The position numbers and the translations under genes are program-made. Positions 8,498 to 18,677 of a stretch of 64,000 nt of DNA are shown here, one piece after another. How positions within the stretch are numbered: position 1 is the stretch's first letter; the number at the start of each line of letters is the position of its first letter. The DNA is taken from assembly GCF_020711235.1 (NCBI RefSeq), contig NZ_JAJFAV010000019.1:58553-122552 (forward strand), written 5' to 3'. The DNA comes from Hymenobacter sp. 15J16-1T3B. Lineage in GTDB: Bacteria > Bacteroidota > Bacteroidia > Cytophagales > Hymenobacteraceae. The notes under the pieces are model-generated. The model worked only from the letters and a program-made list of their open reading frames with translations, was not told the origin of the DNA and searched no databases.

Positions 8498-8977
8498 CTA
8501 CCCGGCGACTTGCGAGGCGGGGGCGGCCAATGGCAACTCTGGCAGCTCAAATCCGGCCAGCCACTGCGTCTCCAGCAGTTGGGCCCAGGTGCGTAGGTAG
8601 AGCACCACGTCGTCGCGTTGGTTGTGGCGCAGGGCGTCGCGGCGCTCAAATGGGATGGCCGCTCGGATAACCGGGTCGGAAAGGCGTTCGAGGTGGGCCA
8701 GGTCGGCGCGGGTAAAGCCGGCCGCCAGCATCTCATCGATGGTTTCGTCCATGGGCAGGCCGCTGGTGGGGCAGTAGTCGCGCAGCTGCTGGTCCCAGTC
8801 GCCGTAGCGCTGCAGGGCGCGGGCGTGAATCTCGGCCTTGCTCAGGTGGGTAATGGTTTGGGCGAGGTGGCCGCAATTGCAGCTCCCCATGTGGCCCCAT
8901 TGGTAAGGGGCCTGCGTGCTCAGTCGTTGCGCCGTGGTGCGCAGCGCTTCAATAACCGAAAGCGAACAGCTAGCCAT
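8498..8977 (-). CDS. Conserved hypothetical protein with a CNCGH motif
   Basis: A 159-residue protein I cannot name by function. Its centre has GSCNCGHLAQTIT followed by an HARALQRYGDW segment and YCPTSG; the clustered Cys and His suggest a metal site, which is inference. The C-terminal half is mainly helical and charged. Similar proteins of unknown role occur in Bacteroidota. I use the ATG at 8977; an earlier in-frame start would add 50 unlikely residues. It lies downstream of the RhlE gene on the same strand but a terminator hairpin separates them. Confidence 0.7.
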   Translation of the reverse strand: MASCSLSVIEALRTTAQRLSTQAPYQWGHMGSCNCGHLAQTITHLSKAEIHARALQRYGDWDQQLRDYCPTSGLPMDETIDEMLAAGFTRADLAHLERLSDPVIRAAIPFERRDALRHNQRDDVVLYLRTWAQLLETQWLAGFELPELPLAAPASQVAG

Positions 8978-9090
8978 GTAAATGCGGAAAGGAAATGGCA
9001 CACGCCCGGCCGGGCGTCGGACGGGCTCTGTTATAAGCGCTAGGGGGCCGGATTTGTTCGTTCGGCTGGCGGTGGTTGTTGAAGTAAGCA

Positions 9091-9124
9091 AAAAAAGCCG
9101 CCCGTCGGGGAAGACGGGCGGCGG
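9091..9124 (-). terminator. Terminator after the RhlE-type helicase
   Basis: Arms GCCGCCCGTC and GACGGGCGGC enclose a 6-base loop. On the minus strand the stem is followed by a run of seven T. Confidence 0.8.
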
Positions 9125-9130
9125 CACTGG

Positions 9131-10573
<1,443 letters not shown>

Positions 10574-10674
10574 AATCGATGGGAAAAAGAAATGCGGCAG
10601 GGTGGACGCGGGGCCGAACACGGGCCCGCATATTTGGCGTAAAGAACGTGGTCAGACTCTTATCCAACCCACCC

Positions 10675-11196
10675 ATGAAGATTACAAAGGTAGAAACGGT
10701 TTACGACGGCTTCTATAAGCTGCGCAAACTCACCGTGCAGGACGGCGACCAAACCCTTACGCGCGAACGGTTTGAGCCCGGCCGCGCCGTGGCGGCGCTG
10801 GTGTACGACACCAACAAGCAGCAATATGTTTTCGTGCGGCAGTTTCGCGTGGGGGCCGAGCAGGAGATGGAAGAAATTGCCGCCGGCATGCTCGACAAAG
10901 GCAATGAGTCGCCGGAGGAGGCCCTGCGCCGCGAAATCGAGGAGGAGTTGGGCTACGCGGAGGTCGACCACCTGGAGCACATCGTCACCATTTTTCCCTC
11001 GCCGGGCGGCAACGCCGAAACCATTGCCATTTACTACGCCGAGGTAAGCGAGCAGACCGGGGATGGCGGCGGGGCCGAGGACGAAAACGAGAACATCACC
11101 CTGGTGCGCCTGAGCCGGGCCGAAATGCAAGCCCGCCAGTGGCGCGATGCCAAGACTTTAATTGCCGTGCAGTGGGCGCAGCTCAATAAAAAATAG
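10675..11196 (+). CDS. NUDIX hydrolase (ADP-ribose pyrophosphatase-like)
   Basis: A 173-residue NUDIX enzyme that cleaves nucleoside diphosphates linked to another moiety; the N-terminal layout and length resemble ADP-ribose or GDP-mannose pyrophosphatases. The NUDIX box spans residues 71-94 and ends REIEEELGY, with REUxEExGU intact. The first glycine is six rather than five residues from the first glutamate, a small deviation. The ATG at 10675 is preceded by CATATTTG (10628-10635), one base off the promoter consensus. A hairpin follows the gene. The exact substrate cannot be read from sequence. Confidence 0.88.
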   Translation: MKITKVETVYDGFYKLRKLTVQDGDQTLTRERFEPGRAVAALVYDTNKQQYVFVRQFRVGAEQEMEEIAAGMLDKGNESPEEALRREIEEELGYAEVDHLEHIVTIFPSPGGNAETIAIYYAEVSEQTGDGGGAEDENENITLVRLSRAEMQARQWRDAKTLIAVQWAQLNKK

Positions 11197-11214
11197 CTTC
11201 ACCCAATTGGAAAA

Positions 11215-11263
11215 ACCGGGCCGCGGTGCGCAGACTTGTCGGGTCTGTCTGCCGCGGCCCGGT
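11215..11263. terminator. Bidirectional hairpin between convergent genes
   Basis: Outer arms ACCGGGCCGCGG (11215-11226) and CCGCGGCCCGGT (11252-11263) with an inner CAGAC/GTCTG stem. It lies between the NUDIX and exported-protein stop codons, with A5 on its left giving T residues for the minus transcript. Confidence 0.7.
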
Positions 11264-11291
11264 AGTTATCGGGGAGTTGGTGGCAAAGTCG

Positions 11292-11855
11292 TTATTGCTG
11301 CGTATTAACGACGTAGTCAAAGTGTTGCTTGAGCTTGGCGTCGCTGATGACGACTTGCACCGGGCCGGGTTGCTCGGTTTTAACAAATGGTATAGTTCGG
11401 GTGCTCAGGTACAGGTCGCGGTTCCAGAAGCGGCCGGTGCCGGGCGTGAGCTGCTGGCTCATCAGCGGCTGGCCGTCCTTGGTCAGGGCCGCCACGGTGA
11501 GCAGGCTGGGGTCAGCGTTTTTGGCGCCTTTGCGGTGCATGATGATGGTGAGCGTGCCGCCGGCCGGCAGGGTATTGAAGCGGCGCTGGTAGGTCGAGTC
11601 GGCCCAGTTGTTCATCTTCCGCAACTCGTTGATTTCGTTCAGCAGCTCGCTGTAGGGACGGTAGGCCAGGCGGGTAAACGTGCCCTCGACCTCCTGGTCT
11701 TCCTCCGTGTTTTTGGTCACGTTCTGCACGTAGGCGCACTCGCTGTCCTTTTTGGGCAGCATGTATTTCTTGCGTTCGGCGCCGGGCAAGGACTGGGCGT
11801 GGGCCGCCGCGGCGCCAAGGGCGAGCAGCGCAACGAGGGTAACGAACTTCTTCAT
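11292..11855 (-). CDS. Exported hypothetical protein, 187 aa
   Basis: A signal peptide (MKKFVTLVALLALGAAAAHAQ) with a likely signal peptidase I site after AHA is followed by a charged region and a C-terminal beta-strand-like region. I do not recognise a family. The ATG at 11855 begins the signal peptide; an in-frame upstream start would put 14 unrelated residues before it. It stands alone between the NUDIX gene and Hen1. Confidence 0.7.
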   Translation of the reverse strand: MKKFVTLVALLALGAAAAHAQSLPGAERKKYMLPKKDSECAYVQNVTKNTEEDQEVEGTFTRLAYRPYSELLNEINELRKMNNWADSTYQRRFNTLPAGGTLTIIMHRKGAKNADPSLLTVAALTKDGQPLMSQQLTPGTGRFWNRDLYLSTRTIPFVKTEQPGPVQVVISDAKLKQHFDYVVNTQQ

Positions 11856-12081
11856 AGAGGGGTGGAGGGAAACCGGTGGGAGCTTTTCAGCCGACAAAAA
11901 TAGCTAACCCGCCGCGCCCGGCCGCGGCCCTTCGGCGAGCAGGCGCGTGACTTCGGCGAAAAAGCGGCTTGCACCGGGGCCGGACGCAGTGCTTGCGCTG
12001 GGCTGGCGAGCCGGCCAAACAGCTCTAACTTGCCGCGGCCCCGCGCCGGGCCGTAGTCGATTCGCGTTCGAGCCTCCCGTT

Positions 12082-13509
12082 ATGCTCCTCACCATTAGTA
12101 CCACCCACCAGCCCGCCACCGACTTGGGCTACCTGCTGCACAAGAACCCGGCCCGCCTGCAGACGCTGGACGTGGCGGCGGGGCAGGCTCACATTTTCTA
12201 TCCCGAAGCCACCGCGGCGCGCTGCACCGCCGCCCTGCTGCTCGACCTCGACCCCGTCGGGCTGGTGCGCAACCATCGCGGGCCGGCCGGGGAGGGCTTT
12301 GCGCTGGAGCAGTACGTCAACGACCGGCCCTACGTGGCCTCGTCGTTTTTGAGCGCGGCCCTGGCCAAGGCGTTCAACACGGCCATGAACGGCACCTGCA
12401 AAGACCGCCCCGAGCTGCCCGATACGCTGCTGCCGCTGGAAGCCACCGTGGCCGTGGTGCCCGCCGCCAGTGCCGAGCAGCTGCACCGCCTGTTCGGGCC
12501 GCTGGGCTACGCGGTAGAAGCCGAGGCGCATCCGCTCGACCCGACCGTGCCGGCCTGGCACGAAAGCCGCTACTTTACGCTGCGCCTGCGCCACCCGGCC
12601 CGCCGCCTGCGCGACTTGCTCAGCCACCTCTACGTGCTGCTGCCCGTGCTCGACCGCGGCGACAAGCACTACTGGATCAACCAGGCCGAGGCCGAGAAAC
12701 TCCTGCTGCGCGGGGCGGGCTGGCTGCCCGAGCACCCAGAGCGCGAGTTTATCACCCGCCGCTACCTGCGCAACCTGGCCCAGTACGTGAACCCCACGCT
12801 GGAGCGCCTGCTGGCCGCCGACGAGCCGGCCTCGGACGACACGGAAGCCGCCGCTATTGGCGAGGCGGAAGCCGGCAGCAGCCAGCCCTCGGCCACTGCG
12901 GAAAAAACCCCGAAGCTGCACGCCCAGCGCCTCGACCGCGTGGCCGAGGAAATCCAGCGCCTCGGCGCCCGGCGGGTGCTTGACCTGGGCTGCGGCGAAG
13001 GGCAGTTGGTGCGCCGCCTGCTGCGCCTGCCGCAGATCGAACATATTCTGGCCCTCGACGTGTCGTGGCAGGAGCTGCAGCGGGCGCAGGAGCGGCTGCA
13101 CGTGGCCGAAATGCCGCCGCGGCAGCGCGAGCGGCTCACGCTTACCCAGGGCTCCTTGCTCTACCACGACCCGCGCCTGGCCGGCTACGACGCGGCGGCC
13201 GTGGTGGAAGTCATCGAGCACCTCGACGAAAGCCGGCTGGCCACCTTCGAGCAGGTAATCTTCGCCCGGGCCCGGCCCGGCGCCGTGCTCGTCACCACGC
13301 CCAACGCCGACTACAATCAGCGCTACGAAACCCTATCAGCCGGCTCCTTCCGCCACGCCGACCACCGCTTTGAGTGGACGCGGGCGCAGTTCGGGGCCTG
13401 GGCCGCGGGCGTGGCCGAGCGGCACGGCTACCGCGTGCGGGTGGAGCCACTCGGCCCGGCCGAGGCCGAGGTGGGGGCTCCCTCGCAGCTGGCGGTGTTT
13501 GAGCGGTAA
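12082..13509 (+). CDS. hen1: 3'-terminal RNA ribose 2'-O-methyltransferase Hen1 (bacterial type)
   Basis: A 475-residue bacterial Hen1. The N-terminal ~240 residues (start MLLTISTTHQPATDLGYLL) are the bacterial-specific domain that, in known systems, activates the ligase of Pnkp. The C-terminal methyltransferase has the SAM loop LDLGCGEGQ (about 300) and the Hen1 metal motif EVIEH (Glu376, Glu379, His380) with a further histidine in RHADHRFEW (about 425-428). Hen1 methylates the 2'-OH at the broken RNA 3' end before sealing, so that the repaired RNA resists the same ribotoxin. Its usual partner, Pnkp, is not adjacent but starts 5.7 kb downstream on the same strand. The ATG at 12082 is chosen to match the family start. 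Confidence 0.93.
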   Translation: MLLTISTTHQPATDLGYLLHKNPARLQTLDVAAGQAHIFYPEATAARCTAALLLDLDPVGLVRNHRGPAGEGFALEQYVNDRPYVASSFLSAALAKAFNTAMNGTCKDRPELPDTLLPLEATVAVVPAASAEQLHRLFGPLGYAVEAEAHPLDPTVPAWHESRYFTLRLRHPARRLRDLLSHLYVLLPVLDRGDKHYWINQAEAEKLLLRGAGWLPEHPEREFITRRYLRNLAQYVNPTLERLLAADEPASDDTEAAAIGEAEAGSSQPSATAEKTPKLHAQRLDRVAEEIQRLGARRVLDLGCGEGQLVRRLLRLPQIEHILALDVSWQELQRAQERLHVAEMPPRQRERLTLTQGSLLYHDPRLAGYDAAAVVEVIEHLDESRLATFEQVIFARARPGAVLVTTPNADYNQRYETLSAGSFRHADHRFEWTRAQFGAWAAGVAERHGYRVRVEPLGPAEAEVGAPSQLAVFER

Positions 13510-13519
13510 ACGGCCCGCG

Positions 13520-13990
13520 CTAGGGCTTGGGGCGGCGGGCGCGCTGCCACTCGGCCGTGGCGGCGCGGAAAAAGCGCCGGGTCTGGGCGCTGTCGGCGCT
13601 GACGTACACGTTGAAGCGGCGGCCATCATGGCAGCGTACTTCCAGGTAAGACGCGTAGGTCAGCGTCTGGCTGCGGTCGATGCCGTAGAGCGTGTCCACG
13701 TCCGGGTAGTAGGCGTAGGTGATGCTGCTGCGCCCGGGGCGGTCTTTCTCCAGCCAGTACGCGGCTAGGCGGCGGTCGGTGAAGAAATTGCCGGCCTGTG
13801 CGCTGCCCCTGAGCCCCGCTTGCGAGTCGAACAGGCGCACGGTTTCGCCCGGGGCCAGCAGGCCCAGCTGGCGCAGGCGCTGCAGTTCGGCGGCCGTGAG
13901 CTCGGCGCCGGCCTGCACGCGGCCGCGGCAGGCCGGCAACCCCAGCGAGCCAAGCATGACGGTGGCTGTGATGCGCAAGGAAACACGCAT
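13520..13990 (-). CDS. Hypothetical exported protein, 156 aa
   Basis: It has an N-terminal hydrophobic segment ending LGLPAC, possibly a lipoprotein signal, then a polar domain with an RLFDSQAGL segment and YYPDVDTLYGIDRSQTLTYASYLEVRC. I do not recognise the family. It begins 4 bp after the stop of the sulfurtransferase gene on the same strand, so the two are probably co-transcribed. Its stop is 10 bp from that of Hen1 on the other strand. Confidence 0.65.
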   Translation of the reverse strand: MRVSLRITATVMLGSLGLPACRGRVQAGAELTAAELQRLRQLGLLAPGETVRLFDSQAGLRGSAQAGNFFTDRRLAAYWLEKDRPGRSSITYAYYPDVDTLYGIDRSQTLTYASYLEVRCHDGRRFNVYVSADSAQTRRFFRAATAEWQRARRPKP

Positions 13991-13994
13991 GGGC

Positions 13995-14840
13995 CTAGGC
14001 CGCTCCGGTGGCTAGGGGGCGGCCGCTGCGCGACCATTCGCTCCACGAGCCCACGTACAAGCTGGGCAGGGGCAAGCCGGCGTGCGCCAGCGCCAGCAGG
14101 GTGTGGCAGGCCGTTACGCCCGAGCCGCAGTGCACCACCACCTCGCCGGCGCCAGTTACCAGCGGCGCGTACTTGGCGCGCAAGGCCTCGGGGGAGAGAA
14201 ACTGGCCGGCCGCGTCGAGGTTTTCGCTAAACGGCACGTTGAGGGCGCCCGGAATGTGGCCCGCTACCACATCAATGGGCTCGACTTCGCCCCGGTAGCG
14301 GCGGGCTTCGCGCACGTCGATGACCAGGCCGGTGCCGGCGCGCAGCACCCGCTGCACGTGGTCGGCGTCGACGGTGGGCAGCAGCCAGGCCGTGGCGGGG
14401 TAGGGTGGCCTGGGCGCCGTAGCGGGTTCGGGGCCCGTAGCCACGGGCAAGCCGGCCGCCAGCGCCGCCTGCCAGCCGCCGTCGAGCACTTGGACGGCCG
14501 CGTGGCCGCTGGCGCGCAGCAGCCACCACAGCCGGGCCGCGGCGTTGGCGCCCTGCTTGTCGTCGTAGACCACCACCCGGGAAGCCGGCTCGATGCCCCA
14601 CTCGCCCAGCCGCCGGGCAAACTGCTCGGGGAAAGGCAGTGGGTGCCGGCCCCCCGCGGCCGGGTCCGGCGCCGGGGCTGCCAGGTCCCGCTCCAGGTCG
14701 ACAAACTGCGCCCCGGCGAGGTGGCGGGCTTCAAACGCGGCCCGGGCGCCGGGGCCAGTGCGGGCGTCGAGCAGGCAGACCTGGCCGCTGGCCAGCAAGG
14801 GGCGGAGCGCAGCGGGCGTGATGAGGGGAGCGAGATTCAT
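13995..14840 (-). CDS. sseA: Sulfurtransferase, two rhodanese domains (SseA-like)
   Basis: A 281-residue thiosulfate or 3-mercaptopyruvate sulfurtransferase. The N-terminal rhodanese domain (about 10-135) is inactive-looking; the C-terminal one (about 155-275) has the catalytic loop HCGSGVTACH with Cys238. CGSGVTA is typical of mercaptopyruvate-type enzymes. Length matches the family. It is probably cytoplasmic, in an operon with the small exported protein downstream. Confidence 0.92.
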   Translation of the reverse strand: MNLAPLITPAALRPLLASGQVCLLDARTGPGARAAFEARHLAGAQFVDLERDLAAPAPDPAAGGRHPLPFPEQFARRLGEWGIEPASRVVVYDDKQGANAAARLWWLLRASGHAAVQVLDGGWQAALAAGLPVATGPEPATAPRPPYPATAWLLPTVDADHVQRVLRAGTGLVIDVREARRYRGEVEPIDVVAGHIPGALNVPFSENLDAAGQFLSPEALRAKYAPLVTGAGEVVVHCGSGVTACHTLLALAHAGLPLPSLYVGSWSEWSRSGRPLATGAA

Positions 14841-14936
14841 AGGCGCGGCAAGCAGTGAAGCCGGGCCAAATTACGCGACTTGGCGACTTCCCGCCCGCCG
14901 CTCAGAACTTCGACCGGCGGCTTCGGCCGGCGCTGT

Positions 14937-15308
14937 TTAGGCCCGTGCCGGCGGGGCGGGCAGAAAGGCCGACCGGTCGCGCACGAAGGCCGCCATCCAC
15001 ACCAGGGTCAGAATCAGCGCGGCCGGACCGGGGCTTTGGCCGTGGGAGAGGTCGGTGGCAATGGCGCCGGCAAAATAGCTGGTGAGCAGCAGCAGGCCCA
15101 GTTTCATGGAGCGCGAGTAGAGAAACAAGGCCGTGAACAGCAGCTCCAGCAGGCCCAGCGGCACCCGCAGCTCGGCCACGCCGGCCCGGGCCAGGGCCGC
15201 TTGGATGCCAGCGCCGCCGAGCAGTTTCATGACGCCGCTGGCCGCGACCAGCAGGGCGGGCACGGCCGTGACCAACCCGGTCACGAGGCTTTTTTTGTTG
15301 AGAATCAT
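14937..15308 (-). CDS. DoxX family membrane protein
   Basis: A 123-residue protein with about four membrane segments; the start (KKSLVTGLVTAVPALLVAASGVMKLLGG) and the helix-turn spacing match DoxX/DoxX-like (DUF4870-like) proteins, which are thought to take part in quinone or redox stress functions. It is divergent from an HxlR regulator gene 160 bp away, a common arrangement in which the regulator controls the DoxX gene. The substrate is unknown. Confidence 0.82.
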   Translation of the reverse strand: MILNKKSLVTGLVTAVPALLVAASGVMKLLGGAGIQAALARAGVAELRVPLGLLELLFTALFLYSRSMKLGLLLLTSYFAGAIATDLSHGQSPGPAALILTLVWMAAFVRDRSAFLPAPPARA

Positions 15309-15468
15309 CGGAGTAACGGTGGTGGGTGAGGAGCGCCGCGCGGGCCGTCCGGGTGGCCCGCTGCTGCCGGCAAAGGTGGCCGCCGCCGGGTATGAAATGG
15401 ATAGCGGTTTACCGAAGGATACCGGTGTGCCCGGGTATAGCGCCCTGATTTATAACGACCTTTGTCCC

Positions 15469-15882
15469 ATGCACTCGACCCAGCCCCGAACCCCGCAGGA
15501 ATGCAACGCCTCCATGCGCTCCGTGCGCGACGCCCTTGATTTGCTCGGCGGCAAGTGGAAGCTGCCCATCATTGTGGGCCTCACCGGCGGCCCGCGGCGC
15601 TTCAAGCAGCTGCAGCGCGAGGTGGCCGGCATCACCGCCAAGATGCTCAGCAAGGAGCTGAAAGAGCTGGAAATCAACGGGCTCATCACCCGCCACGTGC
15701 AAGCCGACGCGGCTCCGGTGGCCGTCACGTACACGCTGGCCGCTTACGGGCGCACGCTCTACCCCGTCATTGAGGCCCTGCGTTCCTGGGGGCAGCAGCA
15801 CCGCCGCCACATCATGCACCCCGAAACCCTGGAAGCGGCCGCCGAGGCCGAGTGGCCCGAGCCCGAGGCGTTGTCGGCCTAG
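15469..15882 (+). CDS. HxlR family winged-helix regulator
   Basis: A 137-residue HxlR-type DNA-binding protein. It has the family N-terminal cysteine (PQECNASM), the hallmark DLLGGKWKLPII segment and GITAKMLSKELKELE recognition helix. Such proteins often respond to redox or electrophile stress through that cysteine. The ATG at 15469 gives the usual length; earlier in-frame starts would read through the regulatory region shared with the divergent DoxX gene, which is its likely target. Confidence 0.9.
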   Translation: MHSTQPRTPQECNASMRSVRDALDLLGGKWKLPIIVGLTGGPRRFKQLQREVAGITAKMLSKELKELEINGLITRHVQADAAPVAVTYTLAAYGRTLYPVIEALRSWGQQHRRHIMHPETLEAAAEAEWPEPEALSA

Positions 15883-16116
15883 GGCCTGCGGGCCGGCCAC
15901 ACCCACTGCGCGTAGAAAAAACTACTGAGGCCCCGCCGCCGCAGTTGCTCGATCTTCTAGCTGACAATCAACGGGGAAATCGTCGGGCGGGGTACGGCCC
16001 GCCAGTGCCGGCGCGGACGGATACACGTCGGCGGGAGCAAACCAGGCGTAACTTTACGTTACCAGGCCGGCCGCGCCCCGCAGCGGGGCCGCCGCGCCGA
16101 GTTTGAGTTTCCGCCT

Positions 16117-18081
16117 ATGAAGGTTTTGCTGACGCTGGTTTTCCTGATGCTGTGCGGGCTGCCCCTGCGCGCGCAGGGCCCCGCGGCCGGGCAAGCCTAC
16201 ACCGACGCCCGCCTGGGCTACCGCCTCACCTACCCGCTGACCTGGCAGGTCAGCCAGGAGGCCGGGGCGGTGACCTTTTACGCCGGCGGCTCGCCCGACA
16301 ACCCGCCGGCCGCCGCGGTGCTGCGCAGCCGCAGCCTGCCCGACGCGCTGAAAACCCCGAACCCGCTTGCCCAGGGCCTGCAGGATTCGCTGTGGAGCCG
16401 CATCCGCGCCCTGCCCCAAAGCCAGGTCTTGCGCCTGACCGAGCGCGACGCCGGCGCCTACCAGGAACTCAGCTACGACTACAGCTACGCCACGGCCGCG
16501 GGCCGCACCCGCGTGCTGGGCCGCCGCCTGCTGCGCGGCGGGCAGCAGCTGCAGCTGGAGTACCGCGCCCCGGCCGCCGACCGCCGCTACTTGGCCGAGG
16601 GCCAGCAGCTGGTGGAGTCGTTGGCGCTGACGGGTGGCAGCAGCCCCGCGGCCCCGCCCAAGCGCTACGCCGAGCAGGGCTGCGACGACAAAATGTACGG
16701 CATTGCGGCCCTGCGCGTGCACAACGGCATCTGGGAAGACGACTGCCGCACAATTCACGAGTTCAATACCAACGACTTGGCGGCCGCGCCCAGGGTGCAC
16801 CGGCAGGTGCTGCCCTTTCAGTCGTACGCCCTGGCCAAAGGCTTCGACAACTGCCTTTACGCCGTTACCAAAGCCCCGACCAACGCGCCGGAGTACGTGT
16901 ACCGCTACGACCCGGCCTCCCGGCAGGGCGGCTACACCGAGTGGCAGCTGCCGGCCCAGGGCGGGGAAAGCGTCTGGATTTCGGCCGCCACCGACGCCGC
17001 CGGCCGGCTCTACTTCATCACCTCCGACGGCAACCAGCTCGTGCGCGTGAGCCCCGCCGATGGCAGCGTGACGGTGGTGTGGTCGCACGACCCGGTGCAG
17101 CAGGCGCCCTACTACCCGGCCATCGGCTTTGCCGGCGCCGGGACCCACGCCAACTTCTGCCTCGACGACAAGGGCACGCTCTACGAGGTGTACAGCACCG
17201 ACGGCGCGGTGCTGCGGGTCGACCTGCGCACCCTCAAAGCCGACCCGGACCTGCTGCCCATCGACGGGCTGCCCGAGCGCGGCGGCTACAGCGACCTGCT
17301 GATGCAGCAGGACGCCAGCGGGCAGCGCCGCCTCTACCTGGCCGGGCCCAAATCCATTTACGAAGTCGACCTGTCCTTCCGCGACGCCCGCCGCGTGCGC
17401 CGCGGCGTGTACACCGACCTGGCCGGCTGCAATTTGTTTCGCAGCCCGGTGCCGCCGCCCGCGGCGCCAGCCCCGGCCGCGGCCCCGTCCAGCGCCACTT
17501 GGCGCGGGCGGGTGCTCGACGCCGTGACGCGGCAGCCCCTGCCGCGGGCCCGGCTGAGCCTGCGCGGCCGCCCGGTGCCGCTCACGGCCGACGGCACCTT
17601 TAGCTTTAGCGCCCAGCCCGGTTTCAGCTACGCGGCCGAGGCCCAACTGGCCGGCTACCTGGCCGCCGACAGCCTCTACACGCTGCCGGCCGGGCCGTCG
17701 GTGCAGGACATCCTGCTGCGCCCCCTGGGCGTGGGCACCGTCACGGCCCTCGACAAAGTGCAGTTCGAGCAGGGGCAGGCCACGCTGCTCGCCTCGTCGT
17801 TCGCCGCTCTCGACCAACTCGTGACCCTGCTCTCCCAGAACCCGGGCATGAGCATCGAGCTGCGCGGCCACACCGACAACGTGGGCGACCCGCAGAAAAA
17901 CGTGGCGCTAAGCGAGCAGCGCGTGGCGGCCGTCAAGACCTACCTCGTCAACCACGGCGTAGCGGCCGAGCGCATCAGCGGGGTGGGCCTGGGCGGGGCC
18001 GAGCCCCGGGCCAGCAACGAGCGGGAGGAAACACGCAAGCTCAACCGCCGCGTGGAGTTCCGGGTGACGGGCGTGCAGTAG
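16117..18081 (+). CDS. Large exported OmpA-like protein with propeller-like region
   Basis: A 654-residue exported protein. Signal peptide MKVLLTLVFLMLCGLPLRAQ; a PsbP-like or lipid-binding-like segment (about 25-170); a central region (about 190-450) with repeated beta-strand units (YAVTKAP, YFITSDGNQLVRVSP, LYEVYSTDGAVLRVD) that looks like a beta-propeller; a Pro/Ala linker; a carboxypeptidase-regulatory-like beta-sandwich (WRGRVLDAVTRQPLPRARL); and a C-terminal OmpA domain that binds peptidoglycan (ELRGHTDNVG, SEQRVAAVKTYL, NRRVEF). It probably sits in the periplasm or outer membrane. Similar OmpA proteins are scattered through Bacteroidota genomes; the ligand of the propeller is unknown. 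Confidence 0.85.
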   Translation: MKVLLTLVFLMLCGLPLRAQGPAAGQAYTDARLGYRLTYPLTWQVSQEAGAVTFYAGGSPDNPPAAAVLRSRSLPDALKTPNPLAQGLQDSLWSRIRALPQSQVLRLTERDAGAYQELSYDYSYATAAGRTRVLGRRLLRGGQQLQLEYRAPAADRRYLAEGQQLVESLALTGGSSPAAPPKRYAEQGCDDKMYGIAALRVHNGIWEDDCRTIHEFNTNDLAAAPRVHRQVLPFQSYALAKGFDNCLYAVTKAPTNAPEYVYRYDPASRQGGYTEWQLPAQGGESVWISAATDAAGRLYFITSDGNQLVRVSPADGSVTVVWSHDPVQQAPYYPAIGFAGAGTHANFCLDDKGTLYEVYSTDGAVLRVDLRTLKADPDLLPIDGLPERGGYSDLLMQQDASGQRRLYLAGPKSIYEVDLSFRDARRVRRGVYTDLAGCNLFRSPVPPPAAPAPAAAPSSATWRGRVLDAVTRQPLPRARLSLRGRPVPLTADGTFSFSAQPGFSYAAEAQLAGYLAADSLYTLPAGPSVQDILLRPLGVGTVTALDKVQFEQGQATLLASSFAALDQLVTLLSQNPGMSIELRGHTDNVGDPQKNVALSEQRVAAVKTYLVNHGVAAERISGVGLGGAEPRASNEREETRKLNRRVEFRVTGVQ

Positions 18082-18200
18082 CCCACCGGCCGCGCAACAA
18101 CCGGAAACGCAGCGGTAACCGCGGACCGGGCGGAGCCGCAGCTCGGCCGCGGGCGCCGGAATTGCGTTACAGGAAGCAGTTCCACCCATCCGTCGTCGCC

Positions 18201-18638
18201 ATGACCACGCTGCTGCTCCTGCTGACCTGGTTTTCCGTGCTTACGGCCACCCCGCCGGCCGCCGGCGTGCAAGCCTGGGCCGGCAACTACCGCTACGAGG
18301 AAGAACCCGTGAAAGCCGTGGCCGGCTACAGCATGGCCATGACCTGGCAACTGCGCCTGCAGCCCCCGGCCAGCGGCCGCCTCGGCGGGCAGCTGAACGT
18401 GGAGGGCCAGCAGACTTTTATGAAGCTGAAAGTGCGCGCGTCCGGCACTCCGACCGACGCCCAGGTCATCTTCGTGCAGGGCCTCGACGGCGCGGGCTAC
18501 CAACAGCTCAAGCCCGGCGACGTGCTCTTTCGCCTGCACAAAGCCCCGAACGGCACCGTGCAGACTTACTGGGGCAAGCTTACCCCGCGCCTGTTGGAAA
18601 CCTACCGGGACGGGCAGGTAGCGTTTGTGCGGAAGTAG
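18201..18638 (+). CDS. Exported hypothetical protein, 145 aa
   Basis: A hydrophobic N-terminus (MTTLLLLLTWFSVLTATP) serves as signal peptide, followed by a small beta-rich domain (GNYRYEEEPVKAVAGYSMAM, then LQPPASGRLGGQLNVEG). I think it may belong to the DUF5991-like small exported families but cannot confirm this. It follows the OmpA-like gene by 119 bp on the same strand. Confidence 0.7.
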   Translation: MTTLLLLLTWFSVLTATPPAAGVQAWAGNYRYEEEPVKAVAGYSMAMTWQLRLQPPASGRLGGQLNVEGQQTFMKLKVRASGTPTDAQVIFVQGLDGAGYQQLKPGDVLFRLHKAPNGTVQTYWGKLTPRLLETYRDGQVAFVRK

Positions 18639-18677
18639 GAAGGGGCTGCCAACCAGCAGCCGTATTGGACGGGCCGC

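Noticed and set aside
11904..12119. A 71-codon minus-strand frame before hen1
   Set aside because: It overlaps the 5' region of hen1, has low-complexity Arg/Ala/Pro composition and no family match.
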